From NCBI GenBank assembly GCA_964036295.1, contig OZ038462.1, positions 36,989,680 to 37,053,679 of the forward strand: 64,000 nucleotides of DNA, read 5' to 3'. The DNA comes from Plumapathes pennacea. Its lineage: Eukaryota > Cnidaria > Anthozoa > Antipatharia > Myriopathidae. Below, piece after piece: positions 22,682 to 35,522 of this stretch; positions within the stretch are counted from its first letter, which is position 1; each line of letters starts with the position of its first letter. The notes beneath the pieces are model-generated. The model was not told where the DNA came from and did not search any database. It saw only the letters and a list, made by a program, of their open reading frames with translations. The position numbers were made by a program, and so were the translations under genes.

Positions 22682-24230
22682 TTCAGTTTGCTCTTGTCTC
22701 AGCTTCATTTTTATTATCATAGTTACCCTTGGGTTATATAACTTTTTAAGCAATTTCTTTGATACTTTAACTAATCTGAATAGAAATATTAGGATCATTA
22801 TTTTCCTTTGGGACAATATTATTGAATAGGATATAGTAACTTCAAGGCAACTTTTGGTTTCGGCGTAAGTTTGTGGACTGAAAATTAGAATAGCTATATT
22901 AGGCCCTGTTTATACAAGAAAAAATTGACTTGAGGACCTGAGCCACTTTGGGCGCACCAACTATTATAAATCGAAGCGAGCGTTTACATGGCAAATAACA
23001 ACTTGTCTCGGAGAACAGGGTGACCCTGGGGCAGGGACACTCGGTTGATGATATAGGGTGACCCTGGGTGGCAGGACAACGTTTCTCCATGTGAACACTT
23101 TGGCTCGTTGTGGAGGGACAAGTCGCGTTTACGGAAACCTGTTAAGAACAAAATTTCGACATAATCGAAAACACAAGAGCACAGAAATTAACGATAAGAA
23201 AATCTTCCCTCGGTCCGTCATCCGTGGATTTAAATTGAGTTTCAATCTGAGCCTCCAAACCGCTGGGGCCAGCTTTGACCAGGTTTACCGAGGGCAACAT
23301 TTTTCCATATAAACGCTCGGTAAGTTTTCTCGGGTGGTTGATGGAGTTTGTCTCGGGTACCCGGGAAAACTTTTCTCCATTTATATACAAGGCCTTAGAG
23401 TTGATAACCACTCTTTTATCTGACTCATATGTTACGCGTAGACATGTGATGCGTGCACTAGGCACTAAATAGAAAGTGCATAGAACTGTTGAGAGCCAAC
23501 GTGGGACAACGTATAAACTTATATCCAATTACTTATGGGTTGAATTATTATTGTTGAGTTATATTCAGCTTTCGATACTTGGATGCTAACCTGAATAAAT
23601 ATATTTCAATAAATTATCCTAAAAGGATCATTATCTTTCTTGGCGCTATTGAGTAAGATAGTATATGATAAATCCACTGCCACTTTTGCGTTTTGGTGAA
23701 GTTATTTACTGATCAATAACTGGGCCTTCACCTTATGAATTCTACCACGATTGCAGATTGACCCCGTAACAAATATATGTGCATTCCAGTCGGAACTAAA
23801 ATTATAGAAAAGTTGATTAAATTTGTCGCGTCACAACACGTCTCACGCTGCTAATGCTATTCTGCCATATGTGCAGTTGCCAAAAGCAATTCGACTGCGG
23901 GACAGTAATAGAAAACATTCACTCTCTCATAAACTTTCAAATGAAACCTATGGTGTCAACTAAAATGTGATTATAGGATTACCAGGAGTAAAAGGTTATT
24001 CAAACATGCTACAAAATACGGAATATTTTCTAAAAGCTGGAAATGGCTTTGCAGAGCAGTATCAAAGAAAGCAGAAAAACAGTGGCAGTTCGAATAAAAA
24101 TGTTACGTTAGTAACTATCCGTAAAGGTAGAAAGTGAGGAAACTGTTGTGATTTGCTCCAAACCGGTGTCAGTTGATCTGCAGAACCCCATCTTGAAAAT
24201 GTAATTACAATTAATAAAATTAAGTAATAA
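22682..24230. other. Intergenic region after gene 5 with one MITE
   Basis: Apart from the element at 22902-23394 nothing coding is recognised. ORFs at 23058-23528 on both strands lie in the MITE or its flank and show no domain. Confidence 0.5.
22902..23394. mobile_element. 493-bp Harbinger-type MITE with TTA target duplication
   Basis: The left end GGCCCTGTTTATACAAG and the right end TATATACAAGGCC are imperfect inverted copies. TTA flanks both sides (22899-22901, 23395-23397). A three-base TWA duplication with GG-starting ends is the PIF/Harbinger pattern. Confidence 0.75.
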
Positions 24231-25108
24231 ACTAGTAGTAATCAGAGATTAGTCAGGTGCGTTCGACTTCTCTTTGCTTATAACGATCTCGAAAAGTTCG
24301 TGGGTTTCGTCTGAAACCGGAAGTGAGCAGCACGAAGACCGTTCGGTCCGGGTTCAAACCCCGGCCAGCAATATTAAACCAAAACTTTTTCTTTCTTTCT
24401 TTTTATTTAATTTCAATTCTTTGAAGATATACGAAAATTGTAAGACATGGTCAAATGTGATTTATACCTTCGTCGGAAGAAATAAGTTTAGTTGCACACG
24501 AGAGTTTCACAATTCGACCATCCTGTGGCTTGCGATTGAATCACTGCGAGACCTACATGTCTCCACAAAGCCGTATATTTCTTCCAGATAAGTATCTGGA
24601 ACATCAGTAAAGTGTCGGTTGCATATTGAGTATATTTTCATCAACGCAGAAACTGAAATACGGCAATCGCCAGCCGAGTTACATTTTTCTGTGGAATTCT
24701 TGCTGTCGTGCTGCCCTTATTATCCCAGATATTGGCTTCTTTTACTGAAAAGTAGCTGTCTTTGCCTTTGATAGACCTCAGTGTGATCATTCAGAGCCAC
24801 GTACTTGTGCGACACAGAGCGCGACGGCAATCGCGAGTCGATTACATTTTCCTGTGGAATTCTTGCTGTCGTGCTGCCCTTACTATCCAGATATTGGCTT
24901 CTTTTACTGAAAAGTAGGTGTCTTTGCCTTGATAGACCTCGGTGGGATCATTCAGAGCCACTCGTGCGACACAGAGCGCTTATAGTAATTATTCAAAATG
25001 GCGCAGATTTTGCACATCGCCCGCCCACCCACCCGATGACCCAAAAAATCTCGATTCTTCGCGTTGGTCAAAAGCACGGGACAGGTATCCCACCGACCCC
25101 ATAGAACC
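24231..25108 (-). mobile_element. Repeat family R2, copy 1 (truncated; tRNA-like box inside)
   Basis: On the plus strand it starts ACTAGTAGTAATCAGAGATTA, the complement of the 3' end of copies 2 and 3. It then runs through GTGCGTTCGACTTC and a B-box-like GGGTTCAAACCCC near 24351-24363. A segment of about 163 bp beginning CGGCAATCGC is duplicated in tandem (24661 and 24824). Compared with copy 2 it lacks the last part containing the second TGCGTTCGAC repeat. See copies 2 and 3 for the ends. Confidence 0.65.
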
Positions 25109-25376
25109 AAGATTATTTAATAATGAAATTATTAAAAATAGGAAACCATTTTTTACTTAGTCGGTAACACTTGGATGTTATTTATCAAAAACCAATGTCT
25201 TTCATCTGTTTCAAACAACTGTGGTCTTCAGTCATACGCAGAGAAATACAACTTCAGAGTTCTCATCACGAAAAAGCGCCACAAAAAACGAAGCATTTGG
25301 TACAACATCATTTTAACTAAATGAAAGGTCTGACAAATTCGAAGTCTAAAACTTTCCGTAGACTATAAGGCCCCGT

Positions 25377-27226
25377 GGTCCGTGGGTCTTCCGTCCATTC
25401 AATTTTCGTATAAGTTACAAAATCAAAAATTGAATATTTGAAGTTTCCAATTTTTATATTTTATCGTTTATGCGGCAATGAAAATTAGAAATTCCTCTTG
25501 GACTTTGCATCGATGTATATTTTCAACAATCCAAAATTGAATTTAGTTTTCCGATTTCTCCTTTCTAGTGTGTTCGAAAATCAGAAATCTAACCACCAGT
25601 TTCCCTTTTCCATCCGCTGAAAAGCGACAAAAACGGACGCATACTTCGTATGATTCGAACGGGAGATCAATTTTCAATTTTCGTACATACGAAAATTGAA
25701 ACATCGAATTTTGACAAAATTTCCAGAGGGGGAGGGTATGGCTAATCTGTTTCGGCTGCTACTTGGCTCTTCGTTTGTCAAGGGGAGGGGACACGGGATT
25801 TTCTGGACCACTCTTAGCCCGAAAATGGCGGCGCGCAAGAGGTTTATTTTGTAAAGACGACGAATTGATGTGCGATTGCCTGAGTCTACAAAGTGTGGTA
25901 ATGATTGTGGAATGGAAACGCCGAAGATTAGGCGCCGACGTGGGCTAAGTATGGCCGCCGAACGTCGTAATGACAGGTAAGAGATCGAACTCGTGCAACT
26001 GGGTTTTTCTTTCTTTGTTCCTGACAACATTAAACAAAACATCATCGTTAGCTCTCGGAAAATCAAGGAGGCTGTTCGCAGCAAAACAAGGCAAAACGAA
26101 CGAGCGACGACTGCAGCGGCAACAACAAAAGGATAGGCAAAACACATTTGTTACAGTGGGTAATCTTTCGTGTGTCGTGATAGGCAATTGACTAGAAGAC
26201 ATGAACTGAAAACTGGAACAATTTATTTACCAAATATGATAGAGCAGAGTCTCTTTCCATTTAATTGTAATCTAGATGCATATCTCTTTCTAATCTATAA
26301 ACAGGAAGGCAACCGCCAACAGGATACTGGCAAAAGTGTACATACGCCGAAAATTAATCTGAACCGACATATTTGGTAAATAAATTGTTCAAGTTTTCAG
26401 TTCACGTCTTGTAGTCAATTGCCTATTACGACACACGAAATATTGTTTTGCCCATCCTTTTGTTGTTGCTGTGCCGCTGCGGCCGTCGCTCGTTCGTTTT
26501 GTATTGTTTTGCTGCGAACAGCCTCCTTTATTTTCCGAGAGCTAATGATAATGTTTTGTTTAATGCTGTCAGACACGAAGAAAGAAAAACCCAATAGCAA
26601 GCAAGGTGAAATAAACTGCACGAGTTCGGTCTCTTAGCCCACATCGGCGCCTAATCTTCGGCGTTTCCATTCCACAGTCGTTACCACACTTTGTTGACTC
26701 AGGTAATCACACATCAATTCGTCGTCTTTACAAAATAAACCTCTTGCGCGCCGCCATTTTCGGCTAAGAGTAGTCTAGAAAATCCCGTGTCCCCTCCCCT
26801 TGACAAACGAAGAGCCAAGTACCCTCACACACTCGGGAAACTAGCAGCCGAAACAGACTAGCCATACCCTCCCCCTCGGAAAATTTTGTCAAAATTCGAT
26901 GTTTCAATTTTCGTATGTACGAAAATTGAAAATTGATCTCCCGTTCGAATCATACGAAGTATGCGTCCAATTTTTGTCCCTTTTCAACGAATGGAAAAGG
27001 GAAACTGGTGGTTAGATTTCTGATTTTCGAACACATCGGAAAGGAGAAATCGGAAAACCAAATTCAATTTTGGATTGTTGAAAATATACATCGATGCAAA
27101 GTCCAAGAGGAATTTCTAATTTTCATTGCCGCATAAACAATAAAATATGAAAATTGGAAACTTCAATATTCAATTTTTGATTTTGTAATTTATACGAAAA
27201 TTGAATGGACGGAAGACCCACGGACC
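25377..27226. mobile_element. 1.85-kb foldback element with 860-bp inverted arms
   Basis: The left arm 25377-26238 and the right arm 26368-27226 are inverted copies, separated by 129 bp. The outer ends begin GGTCCGTGGGTCTTCCGTCC and the inner ends are CAAATATG and CATATTTG. No transposase ORF is recognised; the ORFs on both strands (for example 25674-26147 minus) are arm sequence. Partial copies of the distal arm lie at 28970-29300 and 34795-35090. Typical of a foldback-type non-autonomous DNA transposon. Confidence 0.8.
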
Positions 27227-27690
27227 TATATTCTACCCAAGCAATATGCACGTAAATAGAGCTTACCCAAGAGGATCTGGAGCCAGTGTTGCGGGTATAT
27301 TCTACCCAAGCAATTAGGCTGACCCTCAGGTAAATACAGCTGACCCTCAGGTAAATACAGCTTACCCAAGAGGACTACCTGGCGCCATAATTACAGGTAT
27401 ATTCCACCCAAGCAATTAGGCTGACCCTCAGGTAAATACAGCTTACCCAAGAGGATCTGGCGCCATAATTACAGGTATATTCTACCCAAGCAATATAGGC
27501 TGACCCTCAGGTAAATAAAGCTTACCCAAGAGGACTATCTGGCGCCATAATTACAAGTATATTCTACCCAAGCAATTAGGCTGACCCTCAGGTAAATAGA
27601 GCTTACCCAAGAGGAACTGAAGCTATAATTCACAGGTATATTCTACCCAAGCAATTAGGCTGACCCTCAGGTAAATAGAGCTTAACAAAT
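27227..27690. repeat. Minisatellite, about 80-bp unit, six imperfect copies
   Basis: The word TTCTACCCAAGCAAT recurs at 27231, 27300, 27402, 27480, 27562 and 27641 (spacings 69, 102, 78, 82, 79). Each unit also holds GCTGACCCTCAGGTAAATA and GCTTACCCAAGAGGA. The array starts exactly at the right end of the foldback element. Confidence 0.88.
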
Positions 27691-28079
27691 TAATAGTGTG
27701 AAACATTAAGTACAGAAAATACTCACTACTCACTTCATTGACATTTTCCTGCGCTGCAACTTAACAATTTACTCTGCGTTGTAGTATCCAAATGCTATTG
27801 CAAGGGCAGCACGTTGTCGTCTCAATTTTCCGATCAACTATTATATTATTTGATGGTGAACGGCTTCGGCCGAATTGCTTCGACTCGCATCCGGACTGGA
27901 TGGCGGCCGGAAATTCAGCATTTCAGAGGTAAAAGAATCGACAAAGTTGAATTTGACGAAGCAGCGAAACACACATACCGAACGTCGACCATGCAAGCGT
28001 AGGGTTTACGGCCCCTGCTGATTTTTAGGGACAAAATTTGTCCCTAACTAGCGGGGACTCCAAATCTCTTGAAGGGTTA

Positions 28080-29520
28080 AGCTCCTTATGTGAGTTGATA
28101 TAAGTGCGTGTGATTGCGTGTGATTATAGGTGCATGGAATCCGACAAAGGACTATATATTAAACGCTCAAAACGTCAGCTTATAAACAATCCTAAAGGCG
28201 TTCAGCTTTCCCACATCGACATTTAGTTAATTCATCATACCATACCAAAAGGCGAATACAAGCTAGGTAAAGAACTTCTTTCACCGCTTAAATTAGACAG
28301 CACATAAGCTTGCGCTCTCGAACAGAGCCTGTTTATATTAGCTACACTTTATGATAAGAGCTGGCAAAACACTTGGTCAAGTAGGAAGACTTTCGGAAAT
28401 TGGCACAAACTGTTAGAATGGAGTTAGACAAATGGTCTAGACTTCCTGGGCTAGCACTGTTTGCGGTATCGAGAAATCGATTTTTACCGGTTACGTATTG
28501 TAACTTATCAAGCTCATGCGCCCAGTCGCTGCATTTTTCTGAAAATATACAGTGATTAACAAATGTCTATCCTTGCGCAAAAGGCAACCTGCGGAAAACG
28601 AGGCCGCTATGACCTGCTGATAACTTTCTCACAATAAGAATCAACTACCCGGCTTCCAAACGCGTCACTTTCACAGATTTGGTTTAGACTTAATTCATGG
28701 ACTGAGTATATTGGTCAGTGAGAATTTTTTTCTTTGGAAACCAATCACAAGAGACGCCAGAAATTCTGAAATGTGCTCTATTGAGTCGGCCGTTTGTATT
28801 TTACTTGCCGGAACAGCAAAGGAAAAATCATGTTCTGTATCTACAGAAATGCGTCAGAACGTGATCACAGTAGTATCTAGAATTGGAAGCACGCCAGGTA
28901 ACAAAACTAATACTTAAACCCTTGCTCAGTGACTTTCGTTTGGCAAATGTAGTGGTTAAATAACATACTATCCCCGGAAAATTTTGCAAAAATTACAAAT
29001 TTTCAATTTTCGTACTCCAGGAAAATTGAAAATTGATCTCCTGTTCGGATGACGCGGTGTATGCGTCCGCTTTCCGTTTTTTTTGGCAGCGGATGGAAAA
29101 GGGAAACCGTTCGATAAATTTCTAATTTCCAGCAAAAAAGAGGAAATCGGAAACTCAAGTTATGTTTGGTGAAAATATACATCGGTGCAAAATCCAAGAC
29201 GAGTTTCTATATTTCGCTTCGCATAAACGTCAATAGTATGAAAATTGGAAACTTTATATTCAGTTTTCAATTTTGTTATTTGTACGAAAATTAAATTAAC
29301 AAAACGCCCACCCACACCTTGCTTAGATACAAAATATTATTGGTTTGTGTTGGATACTGTTGTTATTTCATTTGCGGTTGTCTGCCGTTTCTCAAATGCG
29401 ATAGGCAAGAACAAATTCGTAAAACCCCCTGCTAGTAACGGTTCAAAACACAAAATAAACCGGGATGGCTAAGATATTATAGCGCCAAAGGTATAAACCC
29501 AAAGACAAATACACAAAAAG
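28080..29520 (+). repeat. Interspersed repeat block, copy 1
   Basis: Parts of this block recur in the same orientation at 32040-33075 and 34030-35330. Shared words include CGACAAAGGACTA-AAACGCTCAAAACGTCAGC (a motif common near Penelope-like element ends), CGAGAAATCGATTTT, CCCAGTCGCTGCATTTTTCT, CACAAGAGACGCCAGAAATT and GGAAGCACGCCAGG. The segment 28970-29300 is arm sequence of the foldback family. No intact ORF; the call as retroelement-derived is tentative. Confidence 0.5.
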
Positions 29521-30856
29521 TAGAACGTTTGCCTGAGCGGTAACACATTTGCAATATTTATCAAGCACGAATATGGTATGGTTTTAAAAATTGGGGAAAT
29601 ACCACATTGGCAGAAATATCGGACAAAATAGCCGCCCCGCATGCGCATTGACGCACACAATCCGTTGGCTCTCTCTCAGATCAATAAAGGAAAATGTATG
29701 GGAGAGATCAAAAATTACTTGTTCCTGACGAAAAACCGGCAAAATTTCCAGCTCGGTAGTTGTAGTTATGACTTAAAGACATCGTTTTAACCGTAGCTCG
29801 GTACAGTATTTCGAGTCCTTCATTCTTCTTTCGAGCGATAAAACTTACCTCCATTTCAGGCTCTGTGAGCACACTGTTTCTTTGTAATTTTCGCAATTAA
29901 GCTACATTTCAAGTCCGTCTTCCGATGACTTTCTTGTGTCGGGTAGTTTGTCCAGCTCGCGATATCGAGTCGAAGCTTTATAGAGTCCGTAGAGCCCAAA
30001 ATGACCTTCGTCTTTTGAGCTTTAATCTCTTCTCTAAGCCAAAATATATTGCCATGTTTCCTCTAACTCGATGCCATTATGGAAGGCCCGTAGGCGAAGA
30101 AACCATGACCGTGAGATCAATCTGCCATGTTTTCTGGCCGCCATGTTTTGTTATGTCAGTTCCTAGTCCTCCTCAGTCTTAAGTAAGGTGCCTGACTGTT
30201 TTGGTAGGAACGGGGAGGGTTTTTGTGGAGTTTTTGCCGATTTGCAGGACAGTCATGTCCGAGGTCAAAGGTAATTTTAGACTATGACAGTTATTCGCTG
30301 CAGGAGATCTAGTGCAATGTTAACAAAACATATTTCTAGCTTTGGACAGCACTGTCCAGCTGTTACAATCAGAATCACAAACCGGCTGACTTTTGTTGAC
30401 ACTGTTCTTGGTCGTTATTTGTACCGAGCAGTCAAATCTGGCAGTTTCCCAACGTTTCCATATTATTATTAATGGCAGTATTTCGAATCTGAAAGTGCTG
30501 CTTGTGATGTACTAAAAATGCTCAATACACTCTTCTGGCCAACTTTCTCGCACAATTTAGCGGTTTATTGAAAAACTAAGGGAATAACCGCTGACATCGG
30601 CGTGCGGGCTAAAAATGTCCAACATTTCTTCTGATGGGCCAAAAGATAAAAATACTATAAACCATCTTGCTATAGGTACTAGGTTGAGTTTGATACAATG
30701 CATCCCTTACAACCAGAAGATTTTACGTCGCGGCCAAGACAAGTTTCCAATTTTCGCAAATGCCTAAACGTGACAACACTAGGATCTAGAATTGAAAGCA
30801 CGCTAGGTGAAAACAAAATTACTCAAGGCTTTTGCTCGCCAGTGTATTCAGTGTAT
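29521..30856. other. Gene-free stretch
   Basis: ORFs such as 29925-30182 (plus) have no recognisable domain, and no paired repeat ends were seen. Confidence 0.45.
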
Positions 30857-31796
30857 TCTTTCTCTCCTTCCTTTGCGTGTAGCACTTAACTTCGAAGAAA
30901 AGATTGAGTCAAAATTTCGGTAAAACAAAGGCTACTCTTGTTGGTAGTACCAAAGTAAACTCCCATCAATGGCAGAGCGAGGGGATATCTGCGATTATTG
31001 CGTTCGACGAAGGAGAACGCAACCCTAATCTCAACCGAATTTGGGTACCGTGGGGTCGATGGGATACCTGTCACGTGCTTTCCGCAGCCGCGAGGAATCG
31101 AGATTTTTTCGTTGGTGGGCGATGTTCCAAATCTGCGCCATTTTGAATAATTACTATAAGCGCTCTGTGTCGCACGAGTGGCTCTGAATGATCACACTGA
31201 GGTCTATCAAGGCAAAGATACCTACTTTTCAGTAAAAGAAGCCAATATTTGGATAATAAGGGCAGCACGACAGCAAGAATTCCACAGGAAAATGTAACTC
31301 GACTCGCGATTGCCGTATTTGAAAATATACTCAATATGCAACCGACACTTTACTTATGTTCCAGATACTTATCTGGAAGAAATATACGGCTTTGTGGAGA
31401 CATAGATATCGCGGTGATTCAATCGCAAGCCACAGGATGGTCAAATTGTGAAACTCTCGTGTGCAACTCAACTTATTTCTTCCGACGAAGGTATAAATTA
31501 CATTTGACCATGTCTTACAATTTTCGTATATCTTCAAAGAATTAAAACAAAATAAAAAGGAAAGAAAGAAAAAGAAAAGAAAAAGAAAGAAAGAAAAAGT
31601 TTTGGTTTAATATTGCTTGGCCAGGGTTCGAACCCGGAACGCACGGTCTTCGTGCTGCTCACTTCCGGTTTCAGACGAAACCCACGAACTTTTCGAGATC
31701 GTTATGGGGAAAGCATTTTAGAACAAAAACAACTCCAAGCAAAGAGAAGTCGAACGCACCTGACTAATCTCTGATTACTACTAGTCGTATTTCTAG
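30857..31796 (+). mobile_element. Helitron-like 3' fragment interrupted by R2 copy 2
   Basis: 30857-30998 matches the 3' end of copies A and C (CCTTTGCGTGTAGCACTT, ATCAATGGCAGAG, TCTGCGATTAT). The match resumes at 31786 as CGTATTTCTAG followed by T. The interruption is exactly the R2 element, so this is a nested insertion with no lost bases. Confidence 0.75.
30999..31785 (+). mobile_element. Repeat family R2, copy 2, nested in a Helitron-like fragment
   Basis: Starts (T)TGCGTTCGACGAAGGAG and ends with a hairpin TAATC-TCT-GATTA followed by CTACTAG and T. TGCGTTCGAC also occurs inverted close to the right end (GTCGAACGCACC). The inserted site was GCGATTA|TCGTATTT, with no clear duplication. 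The hairpin-CTAG end and subterminal inverted repeats point to a non-autonomous Helitron/Helentron-type element. It contains GGGTTCGAACCC near 31624, a strong B-box-like word. No coding capacity. Confidence 0.65.
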
Positions 31797-31834
31797 TTCA
31801 ATATGTAAACCAATCCTGGGTGTTTTTTTTGTTT

Positions 31835-31868
<34 letters not shown>

Positions 31869-32039
31869 CTTAAATTTAGTTGAAGTTGAGAGCATTATTG
31901 TTGTGAAGTCACTCACCAGTAGTTGTAAGGACTTGCCTTGTACTCCGGTAAGAGCATCCTCTGACAGAATACGCACTACTTTCACATTTCTGTTTTAGTT
32001 TGTTCATTCCAGAAACAATTTAGGAGTATTTACATCAAC
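31797..32039. repeat. Poly-T run and flank
   Basis: A T-rich tract with a long uninterrupted T run around 31837-31865. Nothing coding. Confidence 0.7.
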
Positions 32040-33075
32040 AACTGCAATGATATAATATATTGCAAGTGCCCCGACGAAGGACTATAACGCTCAAAGCCTC
32101 AACTTAACCTTCCACATCGACTTTTAGTTAATTCATCATATCTTTGTGTGACTCAAACGATTCTATTACATTTAGCCAAACCACTGGTTTTGTGAGTCAC
32201 CGGTTTGCAGTTCAGCTTTACGCAAGGATTAGACAAAGAAAAGCGATAGTGGTTTCTAAAGCAATTTAGTTCCTTGTTTGAATTGTCCCGCGGGTATTTT
32301 GACCCCTGTGGTATTTTATTAAGATTAATGGTGGATGAGTTAGATGAGGTTAAGGGAGTGATCGAGGGGCGAAGTCAAGTATAAATTAAAACGATGTGTG
32401 TTAGTACGTGATTATATGCTGCAGCGCTAAAATGGGGTCCGTTTCAGGGCTTGTATTTGTGTAGGGAACATTTTCGGTAGGGAGACATGTAGTTGGGGTC
32501 GGTAGTTAACACGTGTGTTGGGCAACAAAGGGGACGGGAGCGAAGAGTGAATAAAACCGAGAATACAATAAACAGAGAACTGAAAAACGAAGGGATTAGC
32601 GAAGACGCTAACACAATAACAGTAATTGATAAAAGTGGAAGTTAAACGGGTTGTGTAGGAAAGAGCGCTCTAAAAGGTGGGTCGAACTAATGACCATCAT
32701 TTGAGGTTTGTCCGTTGAAGCAACCGCGCAATTATAATATATATTATAATTGTTTATCCATGCACAGCAACGAAAAAACGAATACAAACTAGGAAACTGA
32801 CTTTTTTCGCCGCTTAAATTAGACAAGCACTTTAACGTGCGCTCTCAAAAAGAGAACTGTTTCCGAGTGGCTTTACAATATAAAATGTCACTATTAGCTG
32901 CACTTTATGATAAGAGCTGAGCAAACACTTGATCAAACATGAAGAGTTTTAGACATCGGTACAAACTGTTAGAAAGGAGTCGAGAAATCGATTTTCGCAC
33001 CGATTACGTATTGTTACTTATCAAGCTCATGTGCCCAGTCGCTGCATTTTTCTGAAAATATACAGTGGTTACAAA
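32040..33075 (+). repeat. Interspersed repeat block, copy 2
   Basis: Matches the block at 28080-28560 in the CGACGAAGGACTA motif, CGCTTAAATTAGACA, CACTTTATGATAAGAGCTG, GAGAAATCGATTTT and CAGTCGCTGCATTTTTCTG. It matches 34050-34310 in the CACGCAAGGATTAGAC-AAGAAAAGCGA stretch. No intact ORF. Confidence 0.5.
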
Positions 33076-34029
33076 TGTCCACCTTTGTTCATGTGGCGAT
33101 GTATTCGGTTATTTGCCAAGAGGCATTGTATTTGAACTCCGGCTACAAAGAGGTTATTACACGGGATGGTTTTCTTGTTTCGAGCTTGCTTCAGGCGAGA
33201 AAAAATAAAATTGACGAGTAAAAATACAGCCGTATTGCACGACTTTTCGTGTAATAAATTGTTTATTATACGACAAACGAAGCAGGGCAAACGTTCTCGC
33301 CGCTCACAAAGTGGAGGAAAAAATAATGCGTTCGTAAACTTTGCTTGCGATACGTCCCCATCTTTGCACTCGTTTTGGCCTTTATTTGCACTCGAAAATG
33401 CGAAGTCGTGTAATAATGGAAGTTACAAAACGTCATGGGCGTCGTGAGGAAAAACCCGTTGGTGTGAAATTTTTTTTTTAAATTCATATTCATGGCTCAC
33501 AACTGCTGGTGAGTTATAATTGCGTTCGTTTTTGGCCAGTCGTCAGTCTTGGCCAGTCGTTCTTTGGCAAGTCGTTTGATGCAAAATAAAGAAGAAGCCA
33601 CCTGTTCTTTGTATGCAGGTAAACTACAACATCGATCTTCCGCCGAAAGCATCAGTAAACCCGCGATATCCACTTGGCGCATACATACTCAAAAACAAAA
33701 CAATTGTTGGCTAGTTTGTATCCAAAGTCGTTTGTTAGTCAGCAACGCGTCAGACATTTTGGGCCTCCAAGCAACAAAAGTAGCCAATGAATATTACTTA
33801 CTTTTAATTGCAAGGTGAAAAAATTGTTAGCTATTTAAGACATGTGTCACTCGTTTAAAGTGTAAACGTGCTGGATGAATTATTTTTTCATTTCAATTCA
33901 TTTAAAGTGGGGAGCATTAGTTGTTGTGAAGTCGCAGTCGATCGTAAGACTCACTTGCCTTGTAATCAGCTAGCATCCTCAGAAAACGCACTACTTTCAC
34001 ATTCCTGTTTTAGTTCGTTCACTCCAGAA

Positions 34030-35330
34030 ACAAAACAGCATTTACATCAACGGCTGCAATGGATTGTTCTGACGAAGGGCTAAAACGCTCAAAACGTCAG
34101 CTAACCTTCCGTAACGGCATTCAGCTTTCCCACGTCGACTCTTGGTTGATTCATCATACTTTTTGTGTGACTCATATGATTCTATTAATTTAACCATTAC
34201 ATTTGACAAACGATGGTTTTATATAAAAGGTTAGTAATTCAGCTTCACGCAAGGATTAGACCAAGAAAAGCGACAATTGGTGGTTTTTAAGCAATTCAGT
34301 TCCTTTCTCAATTGTTTATCCGTGCACAGCGACAAATACACAAGCATCACAAGAGACGCCAGAAATTCTGAAATGTGCTCTTTTGAGTTGGCGGTTTGTA
34401 TTTCACTTGCCGGAGCAGCAAAGGAAAAATCATGTTCAGTACTATCTCGTCAACCCAAGAAATCTACCGAAAAGCGTCTGAACGTGACCACAGTATAGGA
34501 TCTAGAATTGAAAGCACGCCAGGTAACAAAAATAATATGCAGACCCTTGATCAGTGACTTTCAGGTCAAACCGATGAAAATTTGCAAAGAAATCCTTGTT
34601 ATAAGGTGTTAGACTGCGGTTTGTTTATTGCCTGGGGCCTCTGGTGAGGTTCTTAATTCTTACGCCAATTTTCAACTCAAATTGAACTGTGCGAAAAATA
34701 GATTAAACCTAACAAGACTGAAGTTCGCCGGTGGTGCCATCAGCTCAACGATGAAATTGCCATCGTTTGGCAAATGTAGTGGTTAAATAACATACTCTTC
34801 CCCTCGGAAAATTTTGCAAAATTCCGAATTTTCAATTTTCGTACTCTATAGAAAAATTGAAAATTGATCTCCTGTTCGGATGACATGGTGTATGCGTTCG
34901 CTTTCCGTTTTTTGTCAGCGAATGAAAAGGGAAACTGGTCGATGAATTTCTAATTTCCAACAAAAAAGAGGAAATCGGAAACCAAACTTAAGTTATGATT
35001 GTTGAAAATATACATCGGTGCAAGGTCCAAGACGAGTTTTGATTTTCGCTTTATATTCAGTTTTTACTATTTGTACAAAAATTGAATAAACGAAACACCC
35101 ACCCACACCTTGCTTAGATACAAAATATTACTGGTTTGTGTTGGATACTGTTGTCAGCTCATTTGCGGTTGTCTGACGTTTCTCAAATGCGATAGGCAAG
35201 AACAAATTAGTACCCCCCTCCCCCCCCCCCCTGCTAAGTAACGGTTTAAAACCCAAAACAAACCGGGATGGCTAAGATGTTAAAGCGCCAAAGGTATAAA
35301 CCCAAAGACAAATACACAAAAAGTGTTAAT
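34030..35330 (+). repeat. Interspersed repeat block, copy 3
   Basis: Carries CTGACGAAGGGCTA-AACGCTCAAAACGTCAGC at 34070-34102, CACAAGAGACGCCAGAAATT at 34347 and the foldback-derived segment 34795-35090. It also has GTATAAACCCAAAGACAAATACAC-AAAAAGT shared with 29490-29520. So it repeats the 28690-29520 order about 5.6 kb away. The 33076-34029 interval between copies 2 and 3 has no recognised gene. Confidence 0.5.
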
Positions 35331-35522
35331 TAGCCCACGGTCGCACTATAGGAAGTTTAGTCGATAATAGCTCAGCATCGAGAGCAATACGACGGTTTCT
35401 TCGATGTTTGGTAGCAACTTTCTGACATATGTTTCTGGTGACAAGCGCTGTTTGCACTTCAAAGAATGCAAATTCGATCTTAATGTCCTTAAAGATACGA
35501 CTACGACCGGAGTCTTAGTTAA

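Noticed and set aside
31610-31680. A tRNA gene at the GGGTTCGAACCC motif
   Set aside because: A T-arm-like stem is visible but no acceptor stem, D arm or proper seven-base anticodon loop could be built; all three occurrences are inside R2.
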